Below, in pieces: positions 47,828 through 58,559 of a stretch of 64,000 nucleotides of DNA. The stretch spans positions 245,543 to 309,542 of the forward strand of contig PTEX01000412.1 in assembly GCA_003342815.1 (NCBI GenBank). Direction: 5' to 3'. The notes beneath the pieces were generated by a model. The model ran no database searches, was not told the origin of the DNA, and saw only the letters and a program-made list of their open reading frames with translations. Made by a program: the position numbers and the translations under genes. Origin of the DNA: Eudromia elegans. Lineage: Eukaryota > Chordata > Aves > Tinamiformes > Tinamidae. Positions within the stretch are counted from its first letter, which is position 1, and the number at the start of each line of letters is the position of its first letter.

Positions 47828-48478
47828 TCCTACAATGCGGCTTCTTGGGAAGAGCGAGAGTGGCGGCTGCTGATGCCTCCCAAGGACTGGCCAAAGGGGA
47901 CACCGAGAGCCAGAAATGGCCATGGGCAACACAAAGGAGGGCGGCCCCAGGCCATTGGGCCATGGCCTGTCCATGGGGGAACCACCAGGCCAGGGCACAG
48001 CACAGGCCACAGTGATGGCAACTGCAGCAAAGACCATGGTAGCCCTTGTTAGGCCAAACAAACTCTTGAAGTGCTGGAGGAGCCAGGATGAAGTGGCCAC
48101 TGCCACCAGGAACGGCCACAGAAGCCCCTCAGTGGAAGTCACTCCAATGAACTTGAAGCCATGCACGAACACATATGGCTGATGTCTCCAGTATGTGCAC
48201 ATCTTAGTGCTCGCCCTTCTGCTGAGTGGCAAGACAATGAAGTACATCTTTTATTTGTTAAGAAAGCCTCTTTGTCACTATTTTACTGAAAAACACATCC
48301 TTGTCAATTTTGTGAGCTGCCTGGGGTATAGGTAAGGGCCCAGAGATCTCCCCCAACTTAAACAGTGCATGTGAACCAGCTGCTCTCCACCCATCTTGTC
48401 TATTTTATCCATTTTCTGTCTGTGATTCCTTTTCTTCCCCCCCTCAAAGTCCCATCTAAAAAGATTGTTTTTTAGCCA
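47828..48478. other. Spacer between the convergent kinase and NCAPH genes
   Basis: Holds the kinase 3' UTR, for which no canonical plus-strand AATAAA is visible. A minus-strand AATAAA (TTTATT at 48250-48255) could be a distal NCAPH poly(A) site. No gene or repeat is recognised. Confidence 0.4.
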
Positions 48479-48888
48479 TTTATTATCTTTAAGCTCAGTA
48501 GAAAAAGTAAATTATTTGAGGGGAGGAGCGGGACCACAGGAGGAACTGGAGCCATGAATAAGTCAGTCCATGCCCTGGAACAGCAACACCCAGAGGGGCC
48601 TTTCACAGCACTGGCTGTTCCCAGGACCCTGCTACAAGACTCAAGGAAAGAGGTGAGAGAACCAGGGGGACAAGAGCCTGGCAGGCTGAGCTGCAGCTCT
48701 CCATCCATAGGGAGGCCCCACATTTAGATGGGGTATCCATGATAAGTCTTCCCAAGGCACAGACACTAGTGGGATTGCCCAGCAATGCTGCCGGGCTGCG
48801 GGAAAATCCACTGCTGAGGAGAAGTCCGGAGGGAGCAGGGATCACCTGGGAGAGCTCAGTCCTGCAGGAGCAGCTCCATGAACTTGTC
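48479..48888 (-). terminator. NCAPH: NCAPH 3' UTR and poly(A) signal
   Basis: The stop codon is at 48889-48891. The minus-strand AATAAA (TTTATT at 48479-48484) gives a ~0.4 kb 3' UTR. Confidence 0.6.
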
Positions 48889-51800
48889 TCAGGGGTCTTG
48901 CTTCACTATGACATCTGACAGATCCTCTGTGCTCTCTAGCATCAGATTCTGGATGAAGGAGAAGGAAAAACAACTTCAGCAGAGTGCAATCCGTGTTTAC
49001 TTCAAGCAGGAAGCAGATGCTTCAGCTGTGGCCCATTTTCTTGGCCCTGGTTATGGTTGCACGCTCCCGGCGAGCACGATGCTCACATGTTGAGTGCAGG
49101 TAGCACACTTACCTTCTCTGTCGCCAAGTGCAGCAGGCAGAAGAACGCCAGTGGCACTGACAGGTTTTTGGCCATCTCGGAGGGCAGTCTAGGAAATGGA
49201 GCAAGAGAAGACCACTCAGAAATTAGGCACTGAAACCCTACGGATGGAGGATGCAAGGCAGGTCCTCCCCAAGTCCCTGGTCTTCTCTGCTTCACTCCTC
49301 TTGCTAACAAGGCATCTGTCAAGCCAAATGCAACCTGTGGCTCCTCCTGTGCAGACGCAGCGAGGAATGAATTTGTTTGATAAAGTTTCAGACACTATCA
49401 TGGAAAATCAGTTGTGGCCACCACAAGGGGGAGCAACTCACCCCTCATATGAGTCATCTTTGCATTGCTGTCCATGTTGACAGGTCTGAGACTCATGCAG
49501 TGGCACAAGCTAAGGGTATCTGCGCCCCAAACAGCATCAGGGTTCAGAGATCAGGCCATAGCCAACCCAGGCAGGTCAGCGTTTGCCCAAGATCAGCTGA
49601 AGTCCGCCCCAGCTTTGTTCCGAGCCCATTTAGGGCCTCTCTACCTGCGAATCAGTTCCTTTAGGATGCTGCTGAAGACCTTCTCGCCTGCTACCGCTGA
49701 TTTGTCCATCTCTTCTTCCACGTTTCCCCTCTGTTTAGCAAAAAAACAAGACACTGTTGGGGCAGGTTCTCCTCCCAAGGACTCAGCACAGCCTTATGGA
49801 TAGAGAACAAGTATAGGCACCATTCCAAGTCCATACTTGCCAGCCATCCTCCAGGAGCAAGACTATTAGAGACAAATTGTTCCTCCACTTGCCCAAGACT
49901 GTCTCCACAGGAGCTAAACATATGGTTACTTGTAGGACATTCTAATATCCTCAGGCCTCCTGAGGTATCTGGCAAGATGTGTCCACCTGTGGTCCTCCCC
50001 TGCACTCACCTCTTCCCCTGTTTCTTTCTTCTGTCCATCAGTCAAGATGTCCCACGTGTATTGCTTCAACCTCTCCATGTCCATTTTCTTGTCTCTCTTT
50101 GCATACTGGATTGCTATTTTATTGACCTGAGGATGGATATTCAGAATTAGCTGAGGACAACTGAGCAGAAGCAGCTGTATCCTTGATCAGGACAAGAACA
50201 ACATGGTTCTCCCTTGGGAACACCAGTGACTACTCTCCTGCTACTTGATTTTTAATTGTTTTCCATTCTGCAAAGGTCCATCTGGGAATAAGGACCCCCC
50301 TAGCAAGCTCTGGAGCTCCTGCACTGGCAAAATTCCTCTCAGGTATTGAGAAGCTTTCCTCCGGAGGACAATGCATGAATCCTTACCTTCTGGGGCTCAG
50401 CAACGAGGTTCAGCTCGTCATACGTTGTGATACAGACACCACCCTCAGTGCCTTTTAACTCGGCATCTTGATTCGCAGGGTGGGCGGTGAGGTTGAACTC
50501 CCCCGGCTGGCCCCCGAGTTCAGCGGGGTCGTTGTCATCGTCGCTGTCGGCAGCCTGATCGAGAACAGAGGTACCGGTGAGGCCACCCCCGGTCACCGTG
50601 GTGGTCCCTCCACTGAGCTAACCGGAGCACCCAACCCTCAGAGTGGGTCCTTCTCAAGAGAAGGACCTTCTTATTCAGCCTCTCTCCACAGTGCCTAATT
50701 TGGGTGAAAGCTAAAACCAAAGGAGATCAGCCTAGACCTACAGACCTAAAGAGACACCTAGAATTCTAGAAGACTTCTGCAGGGGAAGACAAGAGATGAG
50801 GGCACTTCTTCCAGTGTGGGAGTAGCTGAGACTTGTCATAAACACACTTGTGAGGCTGCATGGGCTTAGCAGAAAACTGAAGCTTCAGCAATGAACTCCA
50901 GCAGCTCAAAACAGCTGGGAGCAAGGATCACTAGAAGCAAGTGTCAGTGCAGTTGTGACTGCAGATACGTGCACGGAAGGGCTGGAGTGGAATTTATTCA
51001 CCAAATCCACCGGGCAAACACCAGAGCTAGACAGTTGACTTGATCTCGTATGGCTGTGTTAATTTGCAATGCCAGTTCCTTTTCTCTAGGGACAAATTCC
51101 GTCCACGGATTCTCCCCAGGTTTTTCCTGCTACACATCAAGTATACACAACAGAGAAATCTTCTTGTCCCCAGCTACCTGCAATGCAGGGCAGAAGTTGG
51201 AGGTGTCCTTGGGGTTGTTGTAATCATACTCATCGATCTCATCTTCATGATCCAACGAGCTGCCTGGCGCAGCCAACCGGTAGAGCTGTGGAGAGGAGAC
51301 CAGGGTCAGGAAGTGGAAAAAAAAAATCTTAAATGATCCCCCCCAAAATGCCTACACCTTGTTAATTAATCACCTTCCTCTATCCTGGCCTGTGGGAGTG
51401 TGCGGTCCTGAGGCCTGGCTGGCAGCAGATACGCCTCCCACTGGGATGATCCCCTGGCTCTCCGCCCAATCTCCTGGCTATATAACAAATTGCACCTGCA
51501 TAATACATTTGGACCTGCGCCCTCAGCCTTGTCCCCCTTGTTGCCACCCTCACCAGGGCACAGGCTGCCCCACAGGGACGCCCCACACTGGCCTGCTGGC
51601 TGCTCCTCCTCAGGCACCAGCTCACCACTAACCCTTTTCCCCTTCCCTTGTAAAGCAAGGCAGCCAAGCAACACCCGTTTGTCACCCACGGGAGGGTCAG
51701 TTCAGTGAAAGGCACCGTGGTGGTGGCCGTTCTGCTGCCCTGAGAAACAACCTGGACCAGATGGCAAGGGCAGTTGTGTGCACGGAGCCGTTGCCGACAG

Positions 51801-54800
51801 GCTTGTGGAGAAGACTCTCACCTTGACATCTGGCTTGAGGAACAGCTGGACAAGGTTGTTAGGATCATAGTTGAAGTCAGTGGGAAGCGTGGTGCTCCTC
51901 ACATTCCGGCTTTCCAGGGCAGATTTGGTCAGGGTCGTAGCTGTCTGTGGATTATCATTATCTGTGTGACATCCACTACTCACAAAATGAACATGCAACT
52001 AAGTACCTTGAAGGTAAGTCTGTGTTTGAAAGAAGGAAGTTGCAAGGTACTTCCAAGAAAAATTTAGCCTTAGTCTTTACCTTAGTCTTACGGAAATGCA
52101 TCTCAAAGTCCACATCCTCATCAAAGTCTATTTCAAACACTTTCTTTGTATTCCTTCTCCTGCTCTCTCTTTCAGAGACAGCATCAGCTGCAGAAAGAAA
52201 AACAGTCAAATGCCTTGTGGCAGAGTAAAGACAACGTGCTTGCCTGGGTGTCTACTCCACACGGAAGGATCACCCATATCTTCTAAAATCAATTTCTTTT
52301 TCCCTTTGCTAGTGAAAAGTGAGGTGTGTTGTCCTTGACTTTGGATTTTAAAGGACTCGCTATCTTCCTATAGAAGCACAAAGTTTAATTAAAGCCATCC
52401 TTCTCTGAGGACAACTTGACAGCCACAGGATTGTTAATGTGAGCATTCTCTGTAGATACGTACATTTGTGGCGAGGTTTGAAGCGCCAGTGCTCCGGGCC
52501 AGCCCACATGGACAGAATCCGTGGACTGAAGTAGGAATATTCTCCTGGCTTCATGGAGAGGTGGAGGCACATGGTGCTGATGTCTCCCTCACCGAGAGGA
52601 GCCGCTGCCTCAGTGCTGGAAAGAGCATATGCACCATTCAGTAAAAGCATTCCTTGGACATGCTGCTGCCACAGGACCAGGACTTGGCATTTGGTGCCAG
52701 GACCAGCTCTGTGCAGACACTTCCTGCTCCCTCTGCTGGCAAAATCCCTGCTTTATAAGAGGCCATGGATTTGCACAGTGGGCTCATGAGACTGCTGCAA
52801 CAACAGATTGGCCAGAGAGAGGGCTGAAATACAGGGTGCAGAGTGTGCAGGTAAGCAGTAACTCTGGGGAAGCCTGACTCATGTAAGAAGTGTGGAGATG
52901 CTCCTGTCGTACATTCCTGGACACACCTAGACTCAAAGAGAAAACAATCTATATCTCCAGAAGGAAAACTCCTCTATGTCATATAAGGGAATCCCTTAAC
53001 TCCCAGAGAGGAGCTCAGTAAAGGAAGTTCTGCTCAAGGCCCCATTTCTGGGCTGCTGCTTCTCCATCCAAGAGAAATCAGAACACAGGCTCCTTGAGGG
53101 GACTGTCCCACTCCTTCAGCTACAGTCATGCTCTCAGCACTGTTGCAATGGATTTCTACTCACTACTCACCTTTTGCTCTCCTGGATTGTCCCAAAGGTC
53201 CCGAGGCTTCCTGTGAAGTCCCCCATCTTGTTGGCTGACGTACACTTGGGGGAGTCAGCACCAAAGTCGTCGTTGGGCATCGTGGGAACACAGTCGTCCA
53301 CGTCACTGTCCATCTCCGCGTTGATGTCAAACACTTGGTCGCTCTTCTTGAATTTATCCAACAGGGCTGACACGGACTGTGGAAGAAGATGGTGTCCATT
53401 GGAAAAAAACTTGGATAATTCTTGGGGGCAGATGAAGAGAGGAGAAACGGCAGCTCAAATATCCCACCTTAATGGGAACCAAAGGACATACCTCATCATG
53501 GGATGCAGCATCCCACTGTGTAAACCGGAATCCAGCCAGGGAAGAGCAGATGGGGCGTTTCTCAGTGCACCGCATGAGCAGGGCTACAGCCAAGGAGAGC
53601 GAAGAGATTAGATAAAGGATAAAGCAAATGACAGCTGGAACAAGTTCCAGATGTTAAAACATTCTGAAAGTCTCAACTGTAGACAGCTCTCCTTGAAAGT
53701 ACAGTGCGAGGCTCTCCGCAAAAGCGCTTGGTCTCATCTTGGAGCAGAAGGGGAGTTAAGCCGGGCTCAAGGGTGGGCTCAGCACTGTGAACCTGAGTGC
53801 AGCAGAAGGGTTTGGCAGAATGGACAGGCTTAAAGCACTTTTTTAAAAGTCAGCCCTTAATACAGAGCAAGCTTGAGCGCTGTGCAGCTCAAACCATGTG
53901 TACGTGCTACAGGACAGCTCTGCCAGCATTTAAGCAACCAGTGGTGATCTAAAGCCTATGAGGTTCCTAGATTTTTAAGTCTCCTTAAATAAAAGTTGAA
54001 CTCAAGCCCTGGCACATCTAGAGGGGTAAGAAGGGAAGGCCTGGAAAGGCCCTTTGCTTCATGGCCACTGGCACTCACCCTTTAAATCTGGCACTTTGAC
54101 AGGAGCAGAGTTTGGCAGGACGAGCATCTCGGAAGACGGGAGAGGCACGATTTTCGAGTTGAAGAGGAGCTCGCTCTGGCAGCCGTGGGTACGCAGGCTA
54201 GTGAGGAAAATGCCTGCTGGGTTGCACTCGTCAAACGATGCTATTGTGTTCTGGAACATGGGATCAACCTGCAAGTGCGGAATCAAGCAGATGGATGAGG
54301 TGACACTGGGTCTCTGCAAGTGATTTTAGGCTCCACTTAGTCACTCTGCAAGTGACTTTAGGCACAGCTTTGAAGGAAGTGACACCCATGCATCTTTTCC
54401 AGCGAGCAGAGAGCTCTCCCAGCTGCCTGGCACAGGAGGGATATTCACAGCTAGGAACAATCATGCCATAGCAGCACAATTTATGGACAGGCATGCAAAT
54501 ATTAGAGTCCAAAAAGCTGTCACGTGAGGGAAAATAAGAAATTACGAACAGGGGATGTCTCTCATCCTCCGCCAGAACGTAGCTGCTAATCAGCCCCGTC
54601 ACCCACCTCGGGTCGTCGATAAGCCTCAGACACATTGATGTTATTCAGGTTCTTCTCTATCGTTTTGAACGAGTGTGTTTTCCTTGTCGGAGCTCTCTTG
54701 CCAGACTTGTCGGGAGCTGCAGTGCTTTCTTCTAAGAGGAAAATAAGAACAGGGTCAGCACTTTGAAAGGCTGTTAAAATGCCCTGCAGCTGAGAGATGT

Positions 54801-57583
54801 AACAAAAATCTTACTTCACTTTGTTCAGTCACACACACATATGCACAAGAAATGAGGGGCACAAAGTTACCCGGTGGGGTGTCTGCCAGCAGGAACTGCT
54901 GATGTTTCATCAGCTGGATGCTGCATTTCCTTTTGACTTCTCTCCTTTTTCTTCTGAGCATATTTTCATTTTGAAGCAAAGGAGAGCAAGGAAGAGGGGG
55001 CACATCGGCTTCAAATTAGGCCACCGTTGGTTTGCATTCAAATCTAACCAGACTAACCGTTGAATACAGAACTGAAAATCAAGTTGTTATCTCAGCTTTG
55101 TTTCCTTCATCCCCTGTGCAAAAAATATTTGGTATTTTTGGGTTTTGGTGCTTTGAAATGCACGGGTGCTACCTAAGCACTCTGCCACTGTTTTGCTCAT
55201 AGGGAGAACCAGCAACTCCTTAAGAGAAACCGAGTCAAGCGCTCACCTCCTTCCTGGCTGTCTGTATCCTTTGGAGGGGACGAGTCCTTGCCCAAGCCTC
55301 CGAGGAACTTGTATGCGTCTGCATAGACCGCGTCCACTCGCACTGCGTAGATCTTGGCGCTGGCATCGAGGGTGCCGGCCGCGATCTGTCAACGGGAACA
55401 CAACGTGCAACGCGAGGGTTAAGGAACGAGGCACATCCAGAAAGGGGCAAATGCAGGAGGGCGAGCCACGCCCCGGCGCTGCTGAGGGATGCTTGCTCTG
55501 TTTTAACAGCAAAACTGCAAACAGCAGCAAAAGGATTTATTCTGAAGCCCATCAGAGACCCAGTGGCACAGCAGGGATCAAGGTATTTTATTTCATCAAG
55601 GCTCCTGGAAGGGCTCATGCAGAGGAATGCCCGCCAGGATCAAGCATCAGAGCGAACTCAAAGGCTGCAGATTTGCATCTCCAGCACAACCACTCTCCTC
55701 TAGCCTCTCCACCTTCTTTTGAAGCATCCTCTTGGTGTCCTTTTATCTCACCCACGTGACAAAAATCAAAAGAAGGAAGCAGAGGAAATGCTAAGTGTCC
55801 TTTTCAGATCACTGCGCTACCCAGGAAGGTGAAAGACAACCTGCTCAAAACCTGCACGCAGTTTCCTGTCACAACCTCTCATTTCCCTAGCTGTAAAACA
55901 ACCGGCCCGCATTCCTAGGCGCTATGTATGTTCCCTGGCATTTGCTCATCCAAGAAATCAGCTGGACTCAGTCACACTAACTTCCTTTCTTTTACAGCCT
56001 TGTTCTATTACTGTCTGTAACATCCGATGTTTACTTTAAAGCCGCACAACTCTTCTTTTTAAACCAGCCCTGTTTTGAAGGAGCATAAACGAGAACTTAG
56101 TCTTCAGCTCATGGAGGTACAAATGAACTGAAGACTATAAACTTGTACTAAAAGTTTCTGGGTGATCTTTTCCAGATGTTTTAGGAAAAGTAGCAGCCCA
56201 GGTGCCTTCACTTTGCAGCAGACTTAGTTGAGGTTCAGTGTCCTGGAAACTGAAGTCAAAGCCAAAGGCACCACAGGGACTGGGCAGCAATTTCTCTCAC
56301 CTTGAAGTTGGTCAGCTCTGAGTCCTTCTGCTTCAGTATCTCAGTCATATAGTCTATGAGGTGTAAGCCAAAAGCATTCTTGGTGGTGATTTTCTGAAAC
56401 AGAGCAGAGCTGCAAGTGGATATGTGGACCACAACACTGGCCAAGTTATCCAAGAACTGCTGTTCTAGAAGGGAGATATTCTGAGCCAAATTCGCTGTCC
56501 TAGAGGAGCATTTGGAGCCAAGGGGATGTGTTTGGGGTTGCATTTGCCTGGCTAACAGATGACAGGAGTTAAAGGAGGGTCCCCTGTACTTGGCCCTGGG
56601 AAGGCTGCACCTCAAATAGTGTTCAGTTTTGTGCCCCTTGCCCAAGGACATGGAGGTGCTGGAGTGTGTCCAAAGGAGGGCAATGAAGCTGGGGAAGGGG
56701 CTGGAGCACACACCTGATGAGGAGCAGCTGAGGTTATTTATTCTGGAGAAGAGGAGGCTCTAGGGAGACGTTATCGCTCCCTACAACTACCTGAAAGGAA
56801 GTTGTAGCGCGTGGGGAGTCGGTCTCTTCTCCAGAATACCTACAGATTGGTCAAGAGGAAACGGCCTCGACTTATATCAGGGGAGGTTCAGGTTGGATAT
56901 TAGGGGAAATTACTATACAGAAAGAGTGGAGAAGCATTGGAAGAGGCTGCGCAGGGAGGTGGCGGAGCCACTATCCCTGGCAGTGCCCAAGAACCATGCA
57001 GACGAGGCGCTCAGGGACGCGGTTTAGCAGGACAGTGCGCACGGCTTTATGCTGGGACTCGATCCTGGAGCTCTTTTCCAACCACCAGGACCCGATGATG
57101 CTGTGAGAAAGCGGCGTTCCCGGTGCCGGTGCCGGGGGCACTCACGTTCTCGGTGGAGAGCTTGATGCACGTCGCGTAGTGCTCCGAGATCTGCGTGTTG
57201 CTCCAGCGCGGCAGGGCGGGCAGCGACGTCTCCGCCGGCCTGGCGGGCGGCGGCACACGCTGGAGCGAGGGGAACCGGCGCCCCGGCCTCGTCCCCCACT
57301 CCGTCAACACCGACCCCCCTCACGGCCGCCCCGAGGCGCGGCGGGCCCGGCCCTACCTGGGCACCGGGGAGACGAAGCCCAGGGGAGAGTCGCAGCTGCC
57401 GCCGAGCTGCCGGTCGACGGCCCGCGAGCGGCGCCGCTGCTTCCTCTCGCGCTCATCGTCGTTGCCGGGGCAGGCGGCCAGCAGCGGGGTGCCCGGGGTG
57501 CCCGCAGAGCCCGGAGGACGCGGCGCGGGGGACGCGCCGGCAGAGCCGCCACCACAGCGGGGAGTGTCGCCGCGGCCGCTCAT
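48889..57583 (-). CDS. NCAPH: NCAPH, condensin I complex subunit 2 (kleisin), complete
   Basis: Kleisin subunit that links SMC2 and SMC4 in condensin I for mitotic chromosome compaction. Seventeen exons give 720 aa (human 741): 57583-57357, 57239-57146, 56393-56301, 55385-55247, 54731-54607, 54268-54079, 53583-53492, 53376-53171, 52615-52464, 52187-52081, 51944-51822, 51285-51178, 50554-50387, 50126-50010, 49730-49645, 49188-49113, 48948-48889. The N-terminal SMC2-binding region has [18 protein letters not shown] and [20 protein letters not shown]. The middle has [39 protein letters not shown] and [11 protein letters not shown]. The C-terminal SMC4-binding winged helix includes [17 protein letters not shown] and [19 protein letters not shown]. 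All junctions are GT-AG and in phase. Exon 1 is Gly/Arg/Pro-rich with an acidic-basic [14 protein letters not shown] block. Confidence 0.96.
56577..57112 (+). mobile_element. CR1 LINE fragment, 3' region, in NCAPH intron 2
   Basis: Follows the typical CR1 3' part in order: CCCCTGTACTTGGCCCTG, CTGGAGAAGAGGAGGCT, CTACAACTACCTGAAAGGA, GGGGAGGTTCAGGTTGGATA, GGGAGGTGG, and the tail TCTTTTCCAACCACCAGGA...GATGATGCTGTG. It is 5'-truncated, about 0.5 kb, and diverged with small indels and no open frame. It lies antisense to NCAPH and its end is 33 bp from the exon 2 splice donor. Confidence 0.92.
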
Positions 57584-57960
57584 CTTTGCCGGGCCCCGCG
57601 CAGCCTCACGGCCGCCGCCCCCACCGCAGCCAATCGCCGCGCGGCGCAGAGGCGCGGGACCAATCATGGCGCGCTTTCTCGGCGGCGCCGCCAATCAGCG
57701 CGCGGATCTTCTCCCCGCCCCGCCTCCCGCCGGCGCCCTGCCCCCTTTTCTTCTTGCCCGGTTTGAATCGCCGCGCGCGCAGTCACTGCGCAGGCGCGGC
57801 GCGCAACGGCCGTGGGGCGGGGCCGTGCTGAGGGGAGGTGGTGCCGCCATCGCGCTGCCCGGGGTGGCGAGGAGGGTTAAGGCGCGCGGGCCCCTTCCCC
57901 GGTGTCGCGGCCGGGTCCTGTGTGGTGGCAGAGGCCGCGCGCTGAGGTAATGGTGCTCCC
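57584..57960 (-). promoter_or_regulatory. NCAPH: NCAPH promoter, probably bidirectional
   Basis: CpG-rich, TATA-less. Three CCAAT boxes at 57630-57634, 57660-57664 and 57691-57695 are spaced 30 and 31 bp, typical NF-Y spacing in G2/M genes. A CHR-like TTTGAA lies at 57763-57768 and an NRF1-like TGCGCAGGCGC at 57787-57797. On the plus strand a donor (GCTGAG|GTAATG) at 57946/57947 could belong to a divergent transcript. Confidence 0.6.
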
Positions 57961-58089
57961 TGCTCGCATCGCGGCCTCCGGCCGCCCCCGTGGTCGGCCC
58001 TGCGTGGCCCGCAGCACCCCCCTGCTCTGTAGCGGTGCCGGGTTCTGGTTGCCTCCCCGGAGGCTCCTCGGGCCTGCAGGTGCAGCTGG

Positions 58090-58470
58090 AGCAGCCTGGA
58101 GTGTCTCTGTGTCCCTAGGGTACCGCTGTGTGTGTCCATGGGGACACTGTTGTTGCTGTGTGTCCTTATGGCCTCCATTTGCCTTCCTGAGGGCCTCGGT
58201 GCACCCCACGTTGCACCATTAGGGCCTTGGTGTGCTGTGCTGCGCACTGCAGAGCCTCCACTGCCTCCCTGTGCATCTCGGGGACTTCTGCCTGCCTCCC
58301 CATGCAGCCCGAGGGCCTTGGTGCCCTTTGCACTGTCCCCTTAGGGCCTTGGTGTACTCAGCTCTGCACCCCAAGGTCCTTCTCTGCCTCCCTGTGCCCC
58401 CCTGGGACCTCTGCTTGTGTCACCGGGCACCTCGGTGTGCTCTGCCGTGCGCTACCTGGGCCCTTCACGC
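58090..58470 (+). repeat. Degenerate tandem repeat with GGGCCTTGGTG / GCCTCCCTGTGC units
   Basis: Repeated motifs such as AGGGCCTTGGTG, CTGCCTCCCTGTGC and GGGACTTCTGC recur about every 30-40 bp with many changes. Several plus-strand frames stay open across it. An old minisatellite is the simplest reading; I see no known protein. Confidence 0.6.
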
Positions 58471-58499
58471 TGCAGAATGGAGGAAAAGAGGCTGGGCTT

Positions 58500-58506
<7 letters not shown>

Positions 58507-58534
<28 letters not shown>
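58507..58534 (+). repeat. Poly(T) run
   Basis: Uninterrupted T homopolymer of about 28 bases ending in GTAGCATGC. Probably a simple repeat. It could serve as a pyrimidine tract before an AG at 58537, but no exon was confirmed. Confidence 0.8.
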
Positions 58535-58535
<1 letters not shown>

Positions 58536-58559
58536 TAGCATGCTCTGTGTGGTGGAAGA

